From NCBI RefSeq assembly GCF_012985465.1, contig NZ_JAAQWN010000006.1:372001-436000 (forward strand): DNA of 64,000 nucleotides, given 5' to 3'. Position 1 is the first letter of the stretch. Every line of letters begins with the position of its first letter. The notes beneath the pieces are model-generated. The model was not told where the DNA came from. It searched no databases and saw only the letters and a program-made list of their open reading frames with translations. Of the stretch, positions 9,541-17,789 are shown piece by piece. The translations under genes and the position numbers were made by a program. Source of the stretch: Pseudomonas sp. WS 5079. Lineage in GTDB: Bacteria > Pseudomonadota > Gammaproteobacteria > Pseudomonadales > Pseudomonadaceae.

Positions 9541-9977
9541 TGGCCTTGCGACTGATCCTCGGGTTTGATTACGGCACCAAGCAGATTGGCGTGGCCGTGG
9601 GCCAGGTCATCACCGGCCAGGCCCGCGAGCTGTGTACCTTGAAGGCGCAGAACGGCATACCGGACTGGAATCAGGTCGAAGCCCTGATCAAGGAATGGAA
9701 GCCCGACGCAGTGGTGGTCGGCCTGCCGCTGAACATGGACGGCACCCCCAGCGACATGTGCCTGCGCGCCGAAAAGTTCGCCCGCCGCCTCAACGGCCGC
9801 TACAACCTGCCCTTCTATACCCACGATGAACGCCTGACGACCTTCGAGGCCAAGGGTGAGCGTCGCGACCGTGGCGGGCAGAAAGGCAGCTACCGCGACA
9901 ACCCGGTCGACGCCATTGCCGCCGCCTTGCTGCTGCAGGGGTGGCTGGATGAAAACACTGCTTTATTTGAATCCTGA
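9540..9977 (+). CDS. ruvX: Holliday junction resolvase-like protein RuvX (YqgF)
   Basis: 145 residues. RNase H-like fold with the first acidic residue in GFDYGTKQIGVAV, the VGLPLNMDGT motif, and the C-terminal DNPVDAIAAALLLQ helix carrying a conserved Asp. Family members are implicated in 16S rRNA 5' end maturation and have junction-resolvase-like structure; which activity dominates in Pseudomonas is not settled. It overlaps algH by one base (TGATG). Confidence 0.92.
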   Translation: MALRLILGFDYGTKQIGVAVGQVITGQARELCTLKAQNGIPDWNQVEALIKEWKPDAVVVGLPLNMDGTPSDMCLRAEKFARRLNGRYNLPFYTHDERLTTFEAKGERRDRGGQKGSYRDNPVDAIAAALLLQGWLDENTALFES

Positions 9978-9979
9978 CT

Positions 9980-9997
9980 GACGCGGCTTGCCGCGTC
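9980..9997 (+). terminator. Short GC hairpin between ruvX and pyrR
   Basis: A perfect six-base stem (ACGCGG / CCGCGT) with a four-base loop is followed by CTTCTTA. It could end ruvX transcripts or act in the pyr leader. The U-run is poor, so the call is weak. Confidence 0.35.
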
Positions 9998-10059
9998 TTC
10001 TTACGTTTGAGCCCGGACTTTGCCAGCGTCACGCTGCCCAAGCCCTTGAAGGAGCCACC

Positions 10060-10566
10060 ATGAGCCTGCCCAATCCCGCCGAACTGATCCGTCAGATGGC
10101 GACGAGCCTCACGACCCACCTGCAACACCGCGCCATCAGCGAGCCGCGTTTCATCGGTATCCGTACCGGTGGCGTGTGGGTCGCCCAGGCGTTGCTGCAA
10201 GAGCTGGGCAGTGATGCGCCCCTGGGCACCCTGGATGTGTCCTTCTACCGCGATGACTTCAGCCAGAACGGCCTGCACCCGCAAGTGCGCCCGTCAGCGC
10301 TGCCCTTTGAAATCGAAGGCCAGCACCTGGTACTGATCGATGACGTGCTGATGAGCGGGCGCACGATCCGCGCCGCCATGAACGAGCTGTTCGACTACGG
10401 CCGCCCGGCCAGCATCACCCTGGTCTGCCTGCTCGACCTCGAGGCTGGCGAACTGCCGATCAGCCCGGATGTGGTGGGCGCGACCCTGTCGCTTTCGGCC
10501 CAGCAGCGGGTAAAATTGTCCGGTCCCACGCCGCTCGAACTCGAACTGCAAGACCTCGCCCTTTAA
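10060..10566 (+). CDS. pyrR: Bifunctional pyr regulator / uracil phosphoribosyltransferase PyrR
   Basis: 168 residues. The type I phosphoribosyltransferase PRPP loop is clear (LVLIDDVLMSGRTIRAA). Together with the adjacent pyrB and pyrC' genes it forms the pyrimidine cluster pyrR-pyrB-pyrC' known in pseudomonads. PyrR in that genus is reported as a regulator of pyr genes with weak or variable UPRTase activity. The ATG at 10060 has an AAGGAG site; an in-frame start 24 codons upstream lacks conservation. A small hairpin lies at 9980-9997, but I see no classic Bacillus-type PyrR antiterminator. Confidence 0.9.
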   Translation: MSLPNPAELIRQMATSLTTHLQHRAISEPRFIGIRTGGVWVAQALLQELGSDAPLGTLDVSFYRDDFSQNGLHPQVRPSALPFEIEGQHLVLIDDVLMSGRTIRAAMNELFDYGRPASITLVCLLDLEAGELPISPDVVGATLSLSAQQRVKLSGPTPLELELQDLAL

Positions 10567-10590
10567 ACCGCCTTGTAAAGAGTCCCCGCG

Positions 10591-11595
10591 ATGACGCCTC
10601 TAGATGCCAAGCGCCCGCTGCAGCTCAACGCTCAGGGCCAGCTGCAACACTTCCTGTCCCTCGACGGCCTGCCCCGCGAATTGCTCACCGAAATCCTCGA
10701 CACTGCCGACTCGTTCCTTGAAGTCGGCGGCCGGGCGGTGAAGAAAGTCCCGCTGCTGCGCGGCAAAACCATTTGCAACGTGTTCTTCGAGAACTCGACG
10801 CGCACCCGCACCACCTTCGAACTGGCGGCCCAGCGCCTGTCAGCCGACGTGATCACCCTGAACGTCTCCACCTCGTCGGCGAGCAAGGGCGAAACCCTGC
10901 TCGACACCCTGCGCAACCTGGAGGCCATGGCGGCCGACATGTTCGTGGTGCGTCATGGCGACTCGGGCGCGGCGCACTTTATCGCCGAACACGTGTGCCC
11001 GCAGGTGGCGATCATCAACGGTGGCGATGGCCGCCACGCCCACCCGACCCAGGGCATGCTCGACATGCTCACCATCCGTCGGCACAAGGGCGGCTTTGAA
11101 AACCTCTCGGTGGCCATCGTCGGCGATATCCTGCACTCGCGGGTGGCACGCTCGAACATGCTGGCCCTGAAAACCCTGGGCTGCCCGGATATCCGCGTGA
11201 TCGCGCCGAAAACCCTGCTGCCGGTAGGCATCGAGCAATACGGGGTGAAGGTCTACACCGACATGGCCGAAGGCCTGAAGGATGTCGACGTGGTGATCAT
11301 GCTGCGCCTGCAACGCGAGCGCATGGCCGGTGGCCTGCTGCCCAGCGAAGGCGAGTTCTACCGCCTGTTCGGCCTGACCACCGCACGCCTGGCCGGCGCC
11401 AAGCCGGATGCCATTGTCATGCACCCAGGCCCGATCAACCGAGGGGTGGAGATTGAGTCGGCGGTGGCCGACGGTCCGCACTCGGTGATTCTCAACCAGG
11501 TCACCTACGGCATCGCGGTGCGCATGGCCGTGCTGTCCATGGCCATGAGCGGGCAAACTGCCCAACGTCAATTCGAGCAGGAGAACGCCCAGTGA
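10591..11595 (+). CDS. pyrB: Aspartate carbamoyltransferase catalytic subunit
   Basis: 334 residues. It condenses carbamoyl phosphate with aspartate, the committed step of pyrimidine synthesis. The carbamoyl-phosphate motif (FFENSTRTRTTFE), the KGETLLDTL loop and HPTQGMLDM are all present. The N-terminus is about 25-30 residues longer than the E. coli catalytic chain, as is usual for the class A ATCases of Pseudomonas. These form dodecamers with PyrC' and have no PyrI. The stop overlaps the pyrC' start (GTGA). Confidence 0.97.
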   Translation: MTPLDAKRPLQLNAQGQLQHFLSLDGLPRELLTEILDTADSFLEVGGRAVKKVPLLRGKTICNVFFENSTRTRTTFELAAQRLSADVITLNVSTSSASKGETLLDTLRNLEAMAADMFVVRHGDSGAAHFIAEHVCPQVAIINGGDGRHAHPTQGMLDMLTIRRHKGGFENLSVAIVGDILHSRVARSNMLALKTLGCPDIRVIAPKTLLPVGIEQYGVKVYTDMAEGLKDVDVVIMLRLQRERMAGGLLPSEGEFYRLFGLTTARLAGAKPDAIVMHPGPINRGVEIESAVADGPHSVILNQVTYGIAVRMAVLSMAMSGQTAQRQFEQENAQ

Positions 11596-12863
11596 AGCTC
11601 AGCATTCTCGGCGCCCGAGTCATCGATCCGGCCAGCGGCCTGGATCAAGTCACTGATCTGCACCTGGAAGCCGGCAAGATCATCGCCATCGGCGCCGCCC
11701 CCAGTGGTTTCAGCCCGGTTCAGAGCATCGACGCCAAAGGCCTGGTGGCCGCGCCCGGCCTGGTAGACCTGAACGTGGCCCTGCGCGAGCCGGGTTACAG
11801 CCGCAAAGGCAGCATCGCCAGCGAAACCCGCGCCGCCGCTGCAGGCGGTGTCACCAGCCTGTGCTGCCCGCCGCAGACCAAACCGGTGCTGGACACCTCG
11901 GCCGTGGCCGAGCTGATCCTCGACCGCGCCCGCGAGGCCGGCAATTGCAAAGTGTTCCCCATCGGCGCCCTGAGCAAAGGCCTGGATGGCGAGCAACTGG
12001 CCGAGCTGATTGCCCTGCGCGACGCGGGTTGCGTGGCCTTCGGCAACGGCCTGGAGAGTTTCCGCAGCACCCGCACCCTGTGCCGTGCCCTGGAGTACGC
12101 GGCCACCTTCGACCTGACGGTGATCTTCCACTCCCAGGACCACGACCTGGCCGAAGGCGGCCTGGCCCACGAAGGCCCCACCGCCAGTTTCCTCGGCCTG
12201 GCAGGCATCCCGGAAACCGCAGAAACCGTGGCCCTGGCCCGTGATCTCCTGCTGGTGGAACAAAGCGGCGTACGCGCGCACTTCAGCCAGCTGACCAGCG
12301 CCCGCGGCGTAGCCTTGATCGCCCAGGCCCAGGCCCGTGGCCTGCCGGTGACCGCCGATGTGGCGCTGTACCAGTTGATCCTGACCGATGAGGCGTTGAT
12401 CGACTTCTCCAGCCTGTACCACGTGCAACCGCCACTGCGCACCCGCGCCGACCGTGACGGTTTGCGTGCGGCGGTGAAGTCCGGGGTGGTTTCGGCGATC
12501 TCCAGCCACCACCAGCCCCACGAACGGGATGCCAAGCTGGCACCGTTTGGCGCGACAGAGCCTGGGATCAGTAGCGTCGAGCTGCTGCTGCCACTGGCAA
12601 TGACCCTGGTGGAAGATGGGTTGCTGGACTTGCCAACGTTGCTGGCACGCCTGAGCTCAGGCCCGGCGCAAGCGCTGCGCCTGCCGGCGGGCAAGCTGGC
12701 GGTGGGTGCGGCGGCGGACCTGGTGCTGTTTGACCCGGCCAGTTCTACTGTCGCCGGCGAGCAGTGGCTGTCCCGCGGTGAAAACTGCCCGTTCATCGGC
12801 CATAGCTTGCCGGCGACTGTGCGTTACACCCTGGTGGATGGACGGATCAGCTACCAGGCCTGA
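11592..12863 (+). CDS. pyrC': Dihydroorotase-like non-catalytic PyrC' subunit
   Basis: 423 residues, amidohydrolase fold. In active dihydroorotases the first metal motif reads DxHxHxREPG; here it reads VDLNVALREPGYS, so both zinc-binding histidines are replaced (Asn and Ala). This fits the known inactive PyrC' of pseudomonads, which acts as a structural partner of PyrB in the ATCase dodecamer; a separate active dihydroorotase must lie elsewhere. Start is GTG at 11592, overlapping the pyrB stop by four bases, which is strong evidence for co-translation and a fixed stoichiometry. Confidence 0.93.
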   Translation: MKLSILGARVIDPASGLDQVTDLHLEAGKIIAIGAAPSGFSPVQSIDAKGLVAAPGLVDLNVALREPGYSRKGSIASETRAAAAGGVTSLCCPPQTKPVLDTSAVAELILDRAREAGNCKVFPIGALSKGLDGEQLAELIALRDAGCVAFGNGLESFRSTRTLCRALEYAATFDLTVIFHSQDHDLAEGGLAHEGPTASFLGLAGIPETAETVALARDLLLVEQSGVRAHFSQLTSARGVALIAQAQARGLPVTADVALYQLILTDEALIDFSSLYHVQPPLRTRADRDGLRAAVKSGVVSAISSHHQPHERDAKLAPFGATEPGISSVELLLPLAMTLVEDGLLDLPTLLARLSSGPAQALRLPAGKLAVGAAADLVLFDPASSTVAGEQWLSRGENCPFIGHSLPATVRYTLVDGRISYQA

Positions 12864-12872
12864 CCCGCTAAA

Positions 12873-12977
12873 GTGTGGGAGCTGGCTTGTGTGGGAGCTG
12901 GCTTGCCTGCGATTGCATCACCTCAGTGTCACTGACATACCGAGGTGCCCGCATCGCAGGCTAGCCAGCTCCACATT
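12873..12977. repeat. REPIN with partial tandem duplication of one arm
   Basis: Inverted REP arms of the GTGGGAGCTGGCTTGCCTGCG type. The left arm is preceded by an extra truncated copy (GTGTGGGAGCTGGCTTGT), so its first 18 bases occur twice in tandem. The element lies at the convergent end of pyrC' and the TM2 gene. Confidence 0.82.
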
Positions 12978-13006
12978 TGACCGTGCCCACATGCGCCCAG
13001 CTACGC

Positions 13007-13435
13007 TTACCGCCCGCCCAGGCGCTCGGCATTGCGCACCGAAATCTGCGTGTTCAGTGTCCAGAAGTCATACAGCACGCCAATCAGGAACAAGCCGCCG
13101 GTCACCAGGTACAACAGGCCGGTGAGCCATTTGCCCTGATACATGCGGTGCAAGCCAAATACCCCAAGAAACGCCAACAGAATCCACGCCACGTTGTATT
13201 CAATGGGCCCGGCGGTAAAACGCAGGTCGGCTTCACGGTCCATTGCCGGGATCAGAAACAGGTCGATCAACCAGCCAATCCCCAGCAAACCAAAGGTGAA
13301 GAACCAGATCGTCCCGGTCACCGGCTTGCCGTAGTAGAAGCGGTGCGCCCCGGTAAAACCGAAGATCCAGAGCAGATAACCGATCATCTTGCTGTGAGTG
13401 TCCTGTTGCGAAACATCCTGTCGATAGGTGTTCAT
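13007..13435 (-). CDS. TM2 domain-containing membrane protein
   Basis: 142 residues. The N-terminal half is a TM2 domain: a helix with GYLLWIFGFTGAHRFYYG, a tight turn, and a second helix with WFFTFGLLGIGWLIDLFLIP. A second, similar hairpin follows (about 75-125, with GVFGLHRMYQGKWLTGLLYL), so the protein appears to carry two TM2-like units and about four membrane helices. The function of the family in bacteria is unknown. It is transcribed away from the NlpC/P60 peptidase gene, separated by 249 bases. Confidence 0.82.
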   Translation of the reverse strand: MNTYRQDVSQQDTHSKMIGYLLWIFGFTGAHRFYYGKPVTGTIWFFTFGLLGIGWLIDLFLIPAMDREADLRFTAGPIEYNVAWILLAFLGVFGLHRMYQGKWLTGLLYLVTGGLFLIGVLYDFWTLNTQISVRNAERLGGR

Positions 13436-13684
13436 GAATGACCTCTTTTGCCTCGATAGATAAATATTTCTGGTTTCTTTGTGACTTTTTTACAGGCACC
13501 CGACGTACGGCAAATGCTATCGTCGCTTCCCTCAAAGCCTTATGCCGCCTGACTTGTGTAGGACAATTGCGACAGTTCGTCGCGGTTTTCCTGATTTTGA
13601 CGTCAAGGTTCAGTCGACAAACGGCCTGAGAAAGACACTAAAAGCTGTTATAAAGTTGCGCGCAAACCAACAAGAGCCTGCCTT

Positions 13685-14320
13685 ATGCGACCATTTTTAA
13701 AGACATGGCTAACCATTTGCCTATTGATGCCACTGGCCGCCCACGCCACCAATCGTGAGCAACGACTTCCGAACGTTAATGGTTTCACCCCTAAAGTTCA
13801 CGCCACTACCAGCTCCGCCAAATCGGTAAAGCTCAGCGTCAAGCGCCCGGCTCAACTGAGCAAGGCCAACGTTAAAGCAGTTCCCGGCCTGGTCGCGAGC
13901 AATAACCAGCAAAGCAGCAAAGTCTTGAGCCGTGCGGTCAACGTGCTCGGTACCCCTTATCGTTGGGGCGGCAGCAGCCCAAGTAAAGGCTTTGATTGCA
14001 GTGGTTTGGTGAAATACGCCTTCAATGATGTAGCTGCGGTGGACTTGCCACGCACCTCCAATGCCATGGCCAGCGGCCACGGGCAGAAGGTTGATCGCAA
14101 GGATTTGAAGCCCGGCGACCTGTTGTTCTTCAAGCTCAAGAGCCGCCAGGTCAACCATGTAGCCATTTACCTGGGCAACGACCGTTTTATCCACGCACCG
14201 CGCCGTGGCAAGTCGGTCAGTATCGACACCCTGAAAAAACCGTTCTGGAACAAGAACTACGTGATTGCCAAGCGCGTGCTGCCCAAAGAGCAGAACAACC
14301 TGCGGATTGTGCAGCGCTGA
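13685..14320 (+). CDS. NlpC/P60 (C40) family cell-wall peptidase
   Basis: 211 residues with a signal peptide (about 1-21, ending AAHA), a basic linker of about 60 residues, and a C-terminal NlpC/P60 domain. The catalytic triad can be read: Cys105 in FDCSGLVKYAF, His158 in VNHVAIYLG and His170 in FIHAPRRGK. Such enzymes hydrolyse peptidoglycan stem peptides in the periplasm. The linker is rich in Lys/Ser/Val and may bind the wall; that is inference. A TATAAA box at about 13650 is a plausible -10 element, but no good -35 accompanies it. Confidence 0.88.
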   Translation: MRPFLKTWLTICLLMPLAAHATNREQRLPNVNGFTPKVHATTSSAKSVKLSVKRPAQLSKANVKAVPGLVASNNQQSSKVLSRAVNVLGTPYRWGGSSPSKGFDCSGLVKYAFNDVAAVDLPRTSNAMASGHGQKVDRKDLKPGDLLFFKLKSRQVNHVAIYLGNDRFIHAPRRGKSVSIDTLKKPFWNKNYVIAKRVLPKEQNNLRIVQR

Positions 14321-14340
14321 CAGTAAATGCAAATGTGAAT

Positions 14341-14395
14341 GCTGGCTTGTGTGGGAGCTGGCTTGCCTGCATCCCAGGCAAGCCAGCTCCCACAT
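14341..14395. repeat. REP palindrome with truncated extra arm
   Basis: A compact GTGGGAGCTGGCTTGCCTGC / GCAGGCAAGCCAGCTCCCAC palindrome with almost no centre. As at 12873, an extra partial arm (GCTGGCTTGT) precedes it. It lies between the convergent NlpC gene and pilT and probably serves as a transcript end. Confidence 0.82.
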
Positions 14396-14396
14396 C

Positions 14397-15431
14397 CTAT
14401 ATATCTGCTGGCACCCGCGCCTGCCCCCGCGCCTCTTCGCGACTAATCAGCCCCTGACCGACCAACCCCTTCAAGCTCATATCCAACGTTTTCATCCCCA
14501 ACGCCCCACCTGTCTGGATCGCCGAGTACAACTGCGCCACTTTGTCCTCGCGGATCAGGTTACGGACCGCCGGCGTGCCGAGCATGATTTCATGGGCCGC
14601 CACGCGCCCGCCGCCGACTTTGCTCAATAACACCTGGCTCACCACCGCCTGCAGCGACTCCGAGAGCATCGAGCGGACCATGGCCTTTTCCCCAACCGGG
14701 AACACATCCACCAGCCGGTCCACGGTCTTTGCCGCCGAACTGGTGTGCAGGGTGCCGAACACCAGGTGCCCGGTTTCAGCCGCTGTCAGGGCCAGGCGGA
14801 TAGTTTCCAGGTCGCGCAACTCCCCCACCAGGATCACATCCGGATCTTCGCGCAGAGCAGAACGCAGGGCCGCCGAAAAGCTGTGGGTGTCCCGATGCAC
14901 CTGGCGCTGGCTGATCAACGCCTTACGCGGTTCGTGGACAAACTCGATGGGATCCTCAAGGGTCAGGATGTGCTGCTGGCAAGTGTTGTTGAGGTAATCG
15001 ACCATCGCCGCCAGGGTGGTGGACTTGCCCGAGCCCGTGGCACCTGTCACCAGCACCAGCCCCCTGGGCAGCTCGGCGATGCGCCGGAATACATCGCCAA
15101 GCCCCAAGGCTTCCAGGCTTTGGACCCGCGAGGGGATCGCGCGAAACACCGCGCCCATCCCCCGGTGCTGGCGGAACACATTGGCGCGAAAGCGCGCAAC
15201 ACCCGGCACTTCAAAGGAAAAATCCGTTTCAAGAGATGTTTCGAAATCCTTTTGTTGGTGTTTATTGAGGATCGGGCTGAGCAGGTCGGCCAGTTGGGCT
15301 GCACTCAGCACCGGCCAATCCAGCGGCAGAACCTCACCATCAACGCGCACCCTCGGCGCCAGCCCTGCCGACAGATGCAGGTCGGAGGCGCCCCGGCTGA
15401 CACTTGCGGCCAGCAGTTCAGTGATGTCCAT
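14397..15431 (-). CDS. pilT: Type IV pilus retraction ATPase PilT
   Basis: 344 residues, the normal PilT size. It powers pilus retraction as a hexamer on the cytoplasmic face. Visible are the N-terminal SDLHLSAG motif, Walker A at about 130-138 (GATGSGKST; the usual PilT reads GPTGSGKST), Asp box and Walker B (DPDVILVGELRD), and the His box (GHLVFGTLHT). The ATG at 15431 gives the family start MDITELL; another ATG four codons upstream is possible. It is divergent from yggS. In P. aeruginosa pilU follows pilT, but here the next gene is the NlpC peptidase, so pilU is missing from this locus. Confidence 0.92.
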   Translation of the reverse strand: MDITELLAASVSRGASDLHLSAGLAPRVRVDGEVLPLDWPVLSAAQLADLLSPILNKHQQKDFETSLETDFSFEVPGVARFRANVFRQHRGMGAVFRAIPSRVQSLEALGLGDVFRRIAELPRGLVLVTGATGSGKSTTLAAMVDYLNNTCQQHILTLEDPIEFVHEPRKALISQRQVHRDTHSFSAALRSALREDPDVILVGELRDLETIRLALTAAETGHLVFGTLHTSSAAKTVDRLVDVFPVGEKAMVRSMLSESLQAVVSQVLLSKVGGGRVAAHEIMLGTPAVRNLIREDKVAQLYSAIQTGGALGMKTLDMSLKGLVGQGLISREEARGQARVPADI

Positions 15432-15488
15432 AGGGCTATCCATTTCCAGTAGAATGCCGCGGACTCCATATCCACGGGCGCAACTTGA

Positions 15489-16175
15489 ATGTCGACCATA
15501 GCAGACAATATCGGCCTGGTTAGTGAGCGCATCCGTGCCGCGGCCCGGGCCGTGCAGCGCGATGAAAGCAGCGTCCACTTGCTGGCCGTGAGCAAGACCA
15601 AACCCGCGCAAGCCGTGCGCCAGGCCCATGCCGCAGGGATACGCGACTTCGGCGAGAACTACTTGCAGGAAGCCCTCGGCAAACAGGCGGAATTAACCGA
15701 CCTGCCCTTGAGTTGGCACTTCATCGGCCCCATTCAATCGAACAAGACGCGCGCTATCGCCGAGAACTTCGCTTGGGTGCACTCCGTGGACCGCCTGAAA
15801 ATCGCCCAACGCCTGTCCGAACAACGCCCGGCCGACCTGCCACCGCTCAATATCTGCATCCAGGTCAATGTCAGTGGCGAAGCCAGCAAATCCGGCTGTA
15901 CACCCGCCGATTTGCCAGCATTGGCCGAGGCGATCCAGGCCCTGCCCCGCTTGAAGCTGCGCGGCCTGATGGCGATCCCCGAGCCCACCGACGACCGCGC
16001 ACAGCAAGATGCGGCGTTTGCCGCCGTACGAGACTTGCAAGCGAGCCTGAACCTGGGGCTCGACACACTTTCCATGGGCATGAGCCATGACCTTGAGTCG
16101 GCCATTGCCCAAGGGGCCACCTGGGTGCGGATCGGTACCGCCCTGTTTGGCGCCCGCGACTACGGCCAGCCATGA
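15489..16175 (+). CDS. yggS: YggS/PROSC family pyridoxal phosphate homeostasis protein
   Basis: 228 residues, a TIM-barrel fold like the N-terminal domain of alanine racemase. The PLP-binding lysine is Lys36 in LLAVSKTKP; further signatures are FGENYLQEA, WHFIGPIQ and SMGMSHDLESAI. It has no known catalysis and keeps PLP levels and amino-acid metabolism balanced. It begins the yggS-proC-yggT-metX-metW group, an arrangement common in gammaproteobacteria. Confidence 0.95.
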   Translation: MSTIADNIGLVSERIRAAARAVQRDESSVHLLAVSKTKPAQAVRQAHAAGIRDFGENYLQEALGKQAELTDLPLSWHFIGPIQSNKTRAIAENFAWVHSVDRLKIAQRLSEQRPADLPPLNICIQVNVSGEASKSGCTPADLPALAEAIQALPRLKLRGLMAIPEPTDDRAQQDAAFAAVRDLQASLNLGLDTLSMGMSHDLESAIAQGATWVRIGTALFGARDYGQP

Positions 16176-16208
16176 AATGGCTGACTTCCATCTGAGTAAG
16201 GACCTGTC

Positions 16209-17027
16209 ATGAGCAGCACGCGTATAGCCTTTATCGGCGCCGGTAACATGGCGGCCAGCCTGATCGGCGGCCTGCGGGCCAAGGGCCTGCAAGCCTCGCA
16301 AATTCGCGCCAGCGATCCGGGCGCCGAGACCCGTGCCCGGGTGAGCGCAGAACACGGTATCGAAACCTTCGCCGACAACGCCGAGGCCATCCAGGGCGTC
16401 GACGTCATCGTGCTGGCAGTCAAGCCACAGGCCATGAAGGCCGTGTGCGAAGCCCTGCGCCCAAGCCTGGCGCCGCAGCAACTGGTGGTGTCGATTGCCG
16501 CCGGTATCAACTGCGCCAGCATGAACAACTGGCTCGGCGCCCAGCCGATCGTGCGTTGCATGCCCAACACGCCATCATTGCTGCGCCAAGGCGTCAGCGG
16601 CCTGTACGCCACCGCCCAAGTGAGCGCCGCCCAGCGTGAGCAGGCCCAGGAGCTGTTGTCGGCCGTGGGCGTGGCCCTGTGGCTGGAAGAAGAACAGCAA
16701 CTGGATGCCGTCACCGCCGTGTCCGGCAGTGGCCCGGCGTATTTCTTCCTGCTGGTCGAAGCCATGACCGCCGCCGGTGTGAAGCTGGGCCTGCCACGGG
16801 AAATCGCTGAGCAACTGACCCAGCAAACCGCCCTCGGCGCCGCGCATATGGTGGTGTCCAGCGATGTGGACGCGGCCGAGTTGCGCCGGCGCGTGACCTC
16901 GCCCAATGGCACCACACAGGCGGCCATCGAATCGTTCCAGGCCGGGGGCTTTGAAGCCCTGGTCGAAAAAGCACTGGGTGCCGCCGCGCACCGCTCGGCC
17001 GAACTTGCCGAACAACTGGGTCAATAA
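16209..17027 (+). CDS. proC: Pyrroline-5-carboxylate reductase
   Basis: 272 residues, standard length. It reduces pyrroline-5-carboxylate to proline with NAD(P)H. The Rossmann loop (IAFIGAGNMAASLIGGL), the RCMPNTP motif and the substrate-site SGSGPAYFF segment are present. The gene lies 33 bases after yggS and 9 bases before yggT, on the same strand, so the three are likely co-transcribed. Confidence 0.96.
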   Translation: MSSTRIAFIGAGNMAASLIGGLRAKGLQASQIRASDPGAETRARVSAEHGIETFADNAEAIQGVDVIVLAVKPQAMKAVCEALRPSLAPQQLVVSIAAGINCASMNNWLGAQPIVRCMPNTPSLLRQGVSGLYATAQVSAAQREQAQELLSAVGVALWLEEEQQLDAVTAVSGSGPAYFFLLVEAMTAAGVKLGLPREIAEQLTQQTALGAAHMVVSSDVDAAELRRRVTSPNGTTQAAIESFQAGGFEALVEKALGAAAHRSAELAEQLGQ

Positions 17028-17036
17028 GGAGCCAAT

Positions 17037-17627
17037 ATGATTGGTTTGAACACCGCCGCCGTCTATGTACTGCAAACCCTCGGCAGCCTTTACCTGCTGA
17101 TCGTGCTGTTGCGTTTTGTCCTGCAACTGGTACGCGCCAACTTCTACAACCCGCTCTGCCAATTCGCCGTGAAGGCCACCCAGCCACTGCTCAAGCCGCT
17201 GCGCCGGGTGATCCCGAGCCTGTTCGGCCTGGACATGTCGTCGCTGGTCCTGGCGATCCTGGTCCAACTGGCGCTGATGGCCCTGACGCTGCTGCTGACC
17301 TACGGCACCATGGGCAATTTCCTGCAACTGCTGGTCTGGGCCCTGATCGGCGTGACCGCGCTGTTCCTGAAGATTTTCTTCTTCGCCCTGATCATCAGCG
17401 TGATCCTGTCGTGGGTCGCACCGGGCAGCCATAACCCGGGCGCCGAACTGGTCAACCAGATCTGCGAGCCGGCATTGGCGCCGTTTCGCAAGATCCTGCC
17501 GAACCTGGGTGGCCTGGATATCTCGCCGATCCTTGCGTTCATGGTGCTCAAGCTCCTGGACATGCTGGTGATCAACAACCTGGCGGCAATGACCATGATG
17601 CCGGACATCCTGCGCTTGCTGATCTGA
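17037..17627 (+). CDS. yggT: YggT family integral membrane protein
   Basis: 196 residues, two tandem YggT repeats, each a pair of hydrophobic helices with an intervening conserved loop (FYNPLCQFAVKATQPLLKP in the first, ICEPALAPFRKILP in the second). Family members are poorly understood; links to osmotic tolerance and to division or shape proteins have been proposed in other bacteria. It follows proC with nine bases between and a GGAG ribosome site. Confidence 0.92.
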   Translation: MIGLNTAAVYVLQTLGSLYLLIVLLRFVLQLVRANFYNPLCQFAVKATQPLLKPLRRVIPSLFGLDMSSLVLAILVQLALMALTLLLTYGTMGNFLQLLVWALIGVTALFLKIFFFALIISVILSWVAPGSHNPGAELVNQICEPALAPFRKILPNLGGLDISPILAFMVLKLLDMLVINNLAAMTMMPDILRLLI

Positions 17628-17631
17628 CCTT

Positions 17632-17697
17632 TGTAGGAGCCGGCTTGCCGGCGATGGCACCCGCGAAAACGCCATCGCCGGCAAGCCGGCTCCCACA
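17632..17697. repeat. REP inverted pair, GCCGGCTTGCCGGC type
   Basis: Two inverted TGTAGGAGCCGGCTTGCCGGCG-type arms, separated by about 14 bases, directly after the yggT stop. Likely a transcript 3' end structure. Confidence 0.85.
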
Positions 17698-17789
17698 GAA
17701 ACAAGCCGTCATCAGCCAGGACAAGGTTCGCTTGCCGCTAGCCCCCCCTCTCTTTAGACTTACGCCTCATTTAAACGAGAGCAGGGTCG

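Noticed and set aside
9978..10059. Bacillus-type PyrR attenuator before pyrR
   Set aside because: Only one short hairpin is present; no antiterminator alternative or PyrR binding loop was seen.
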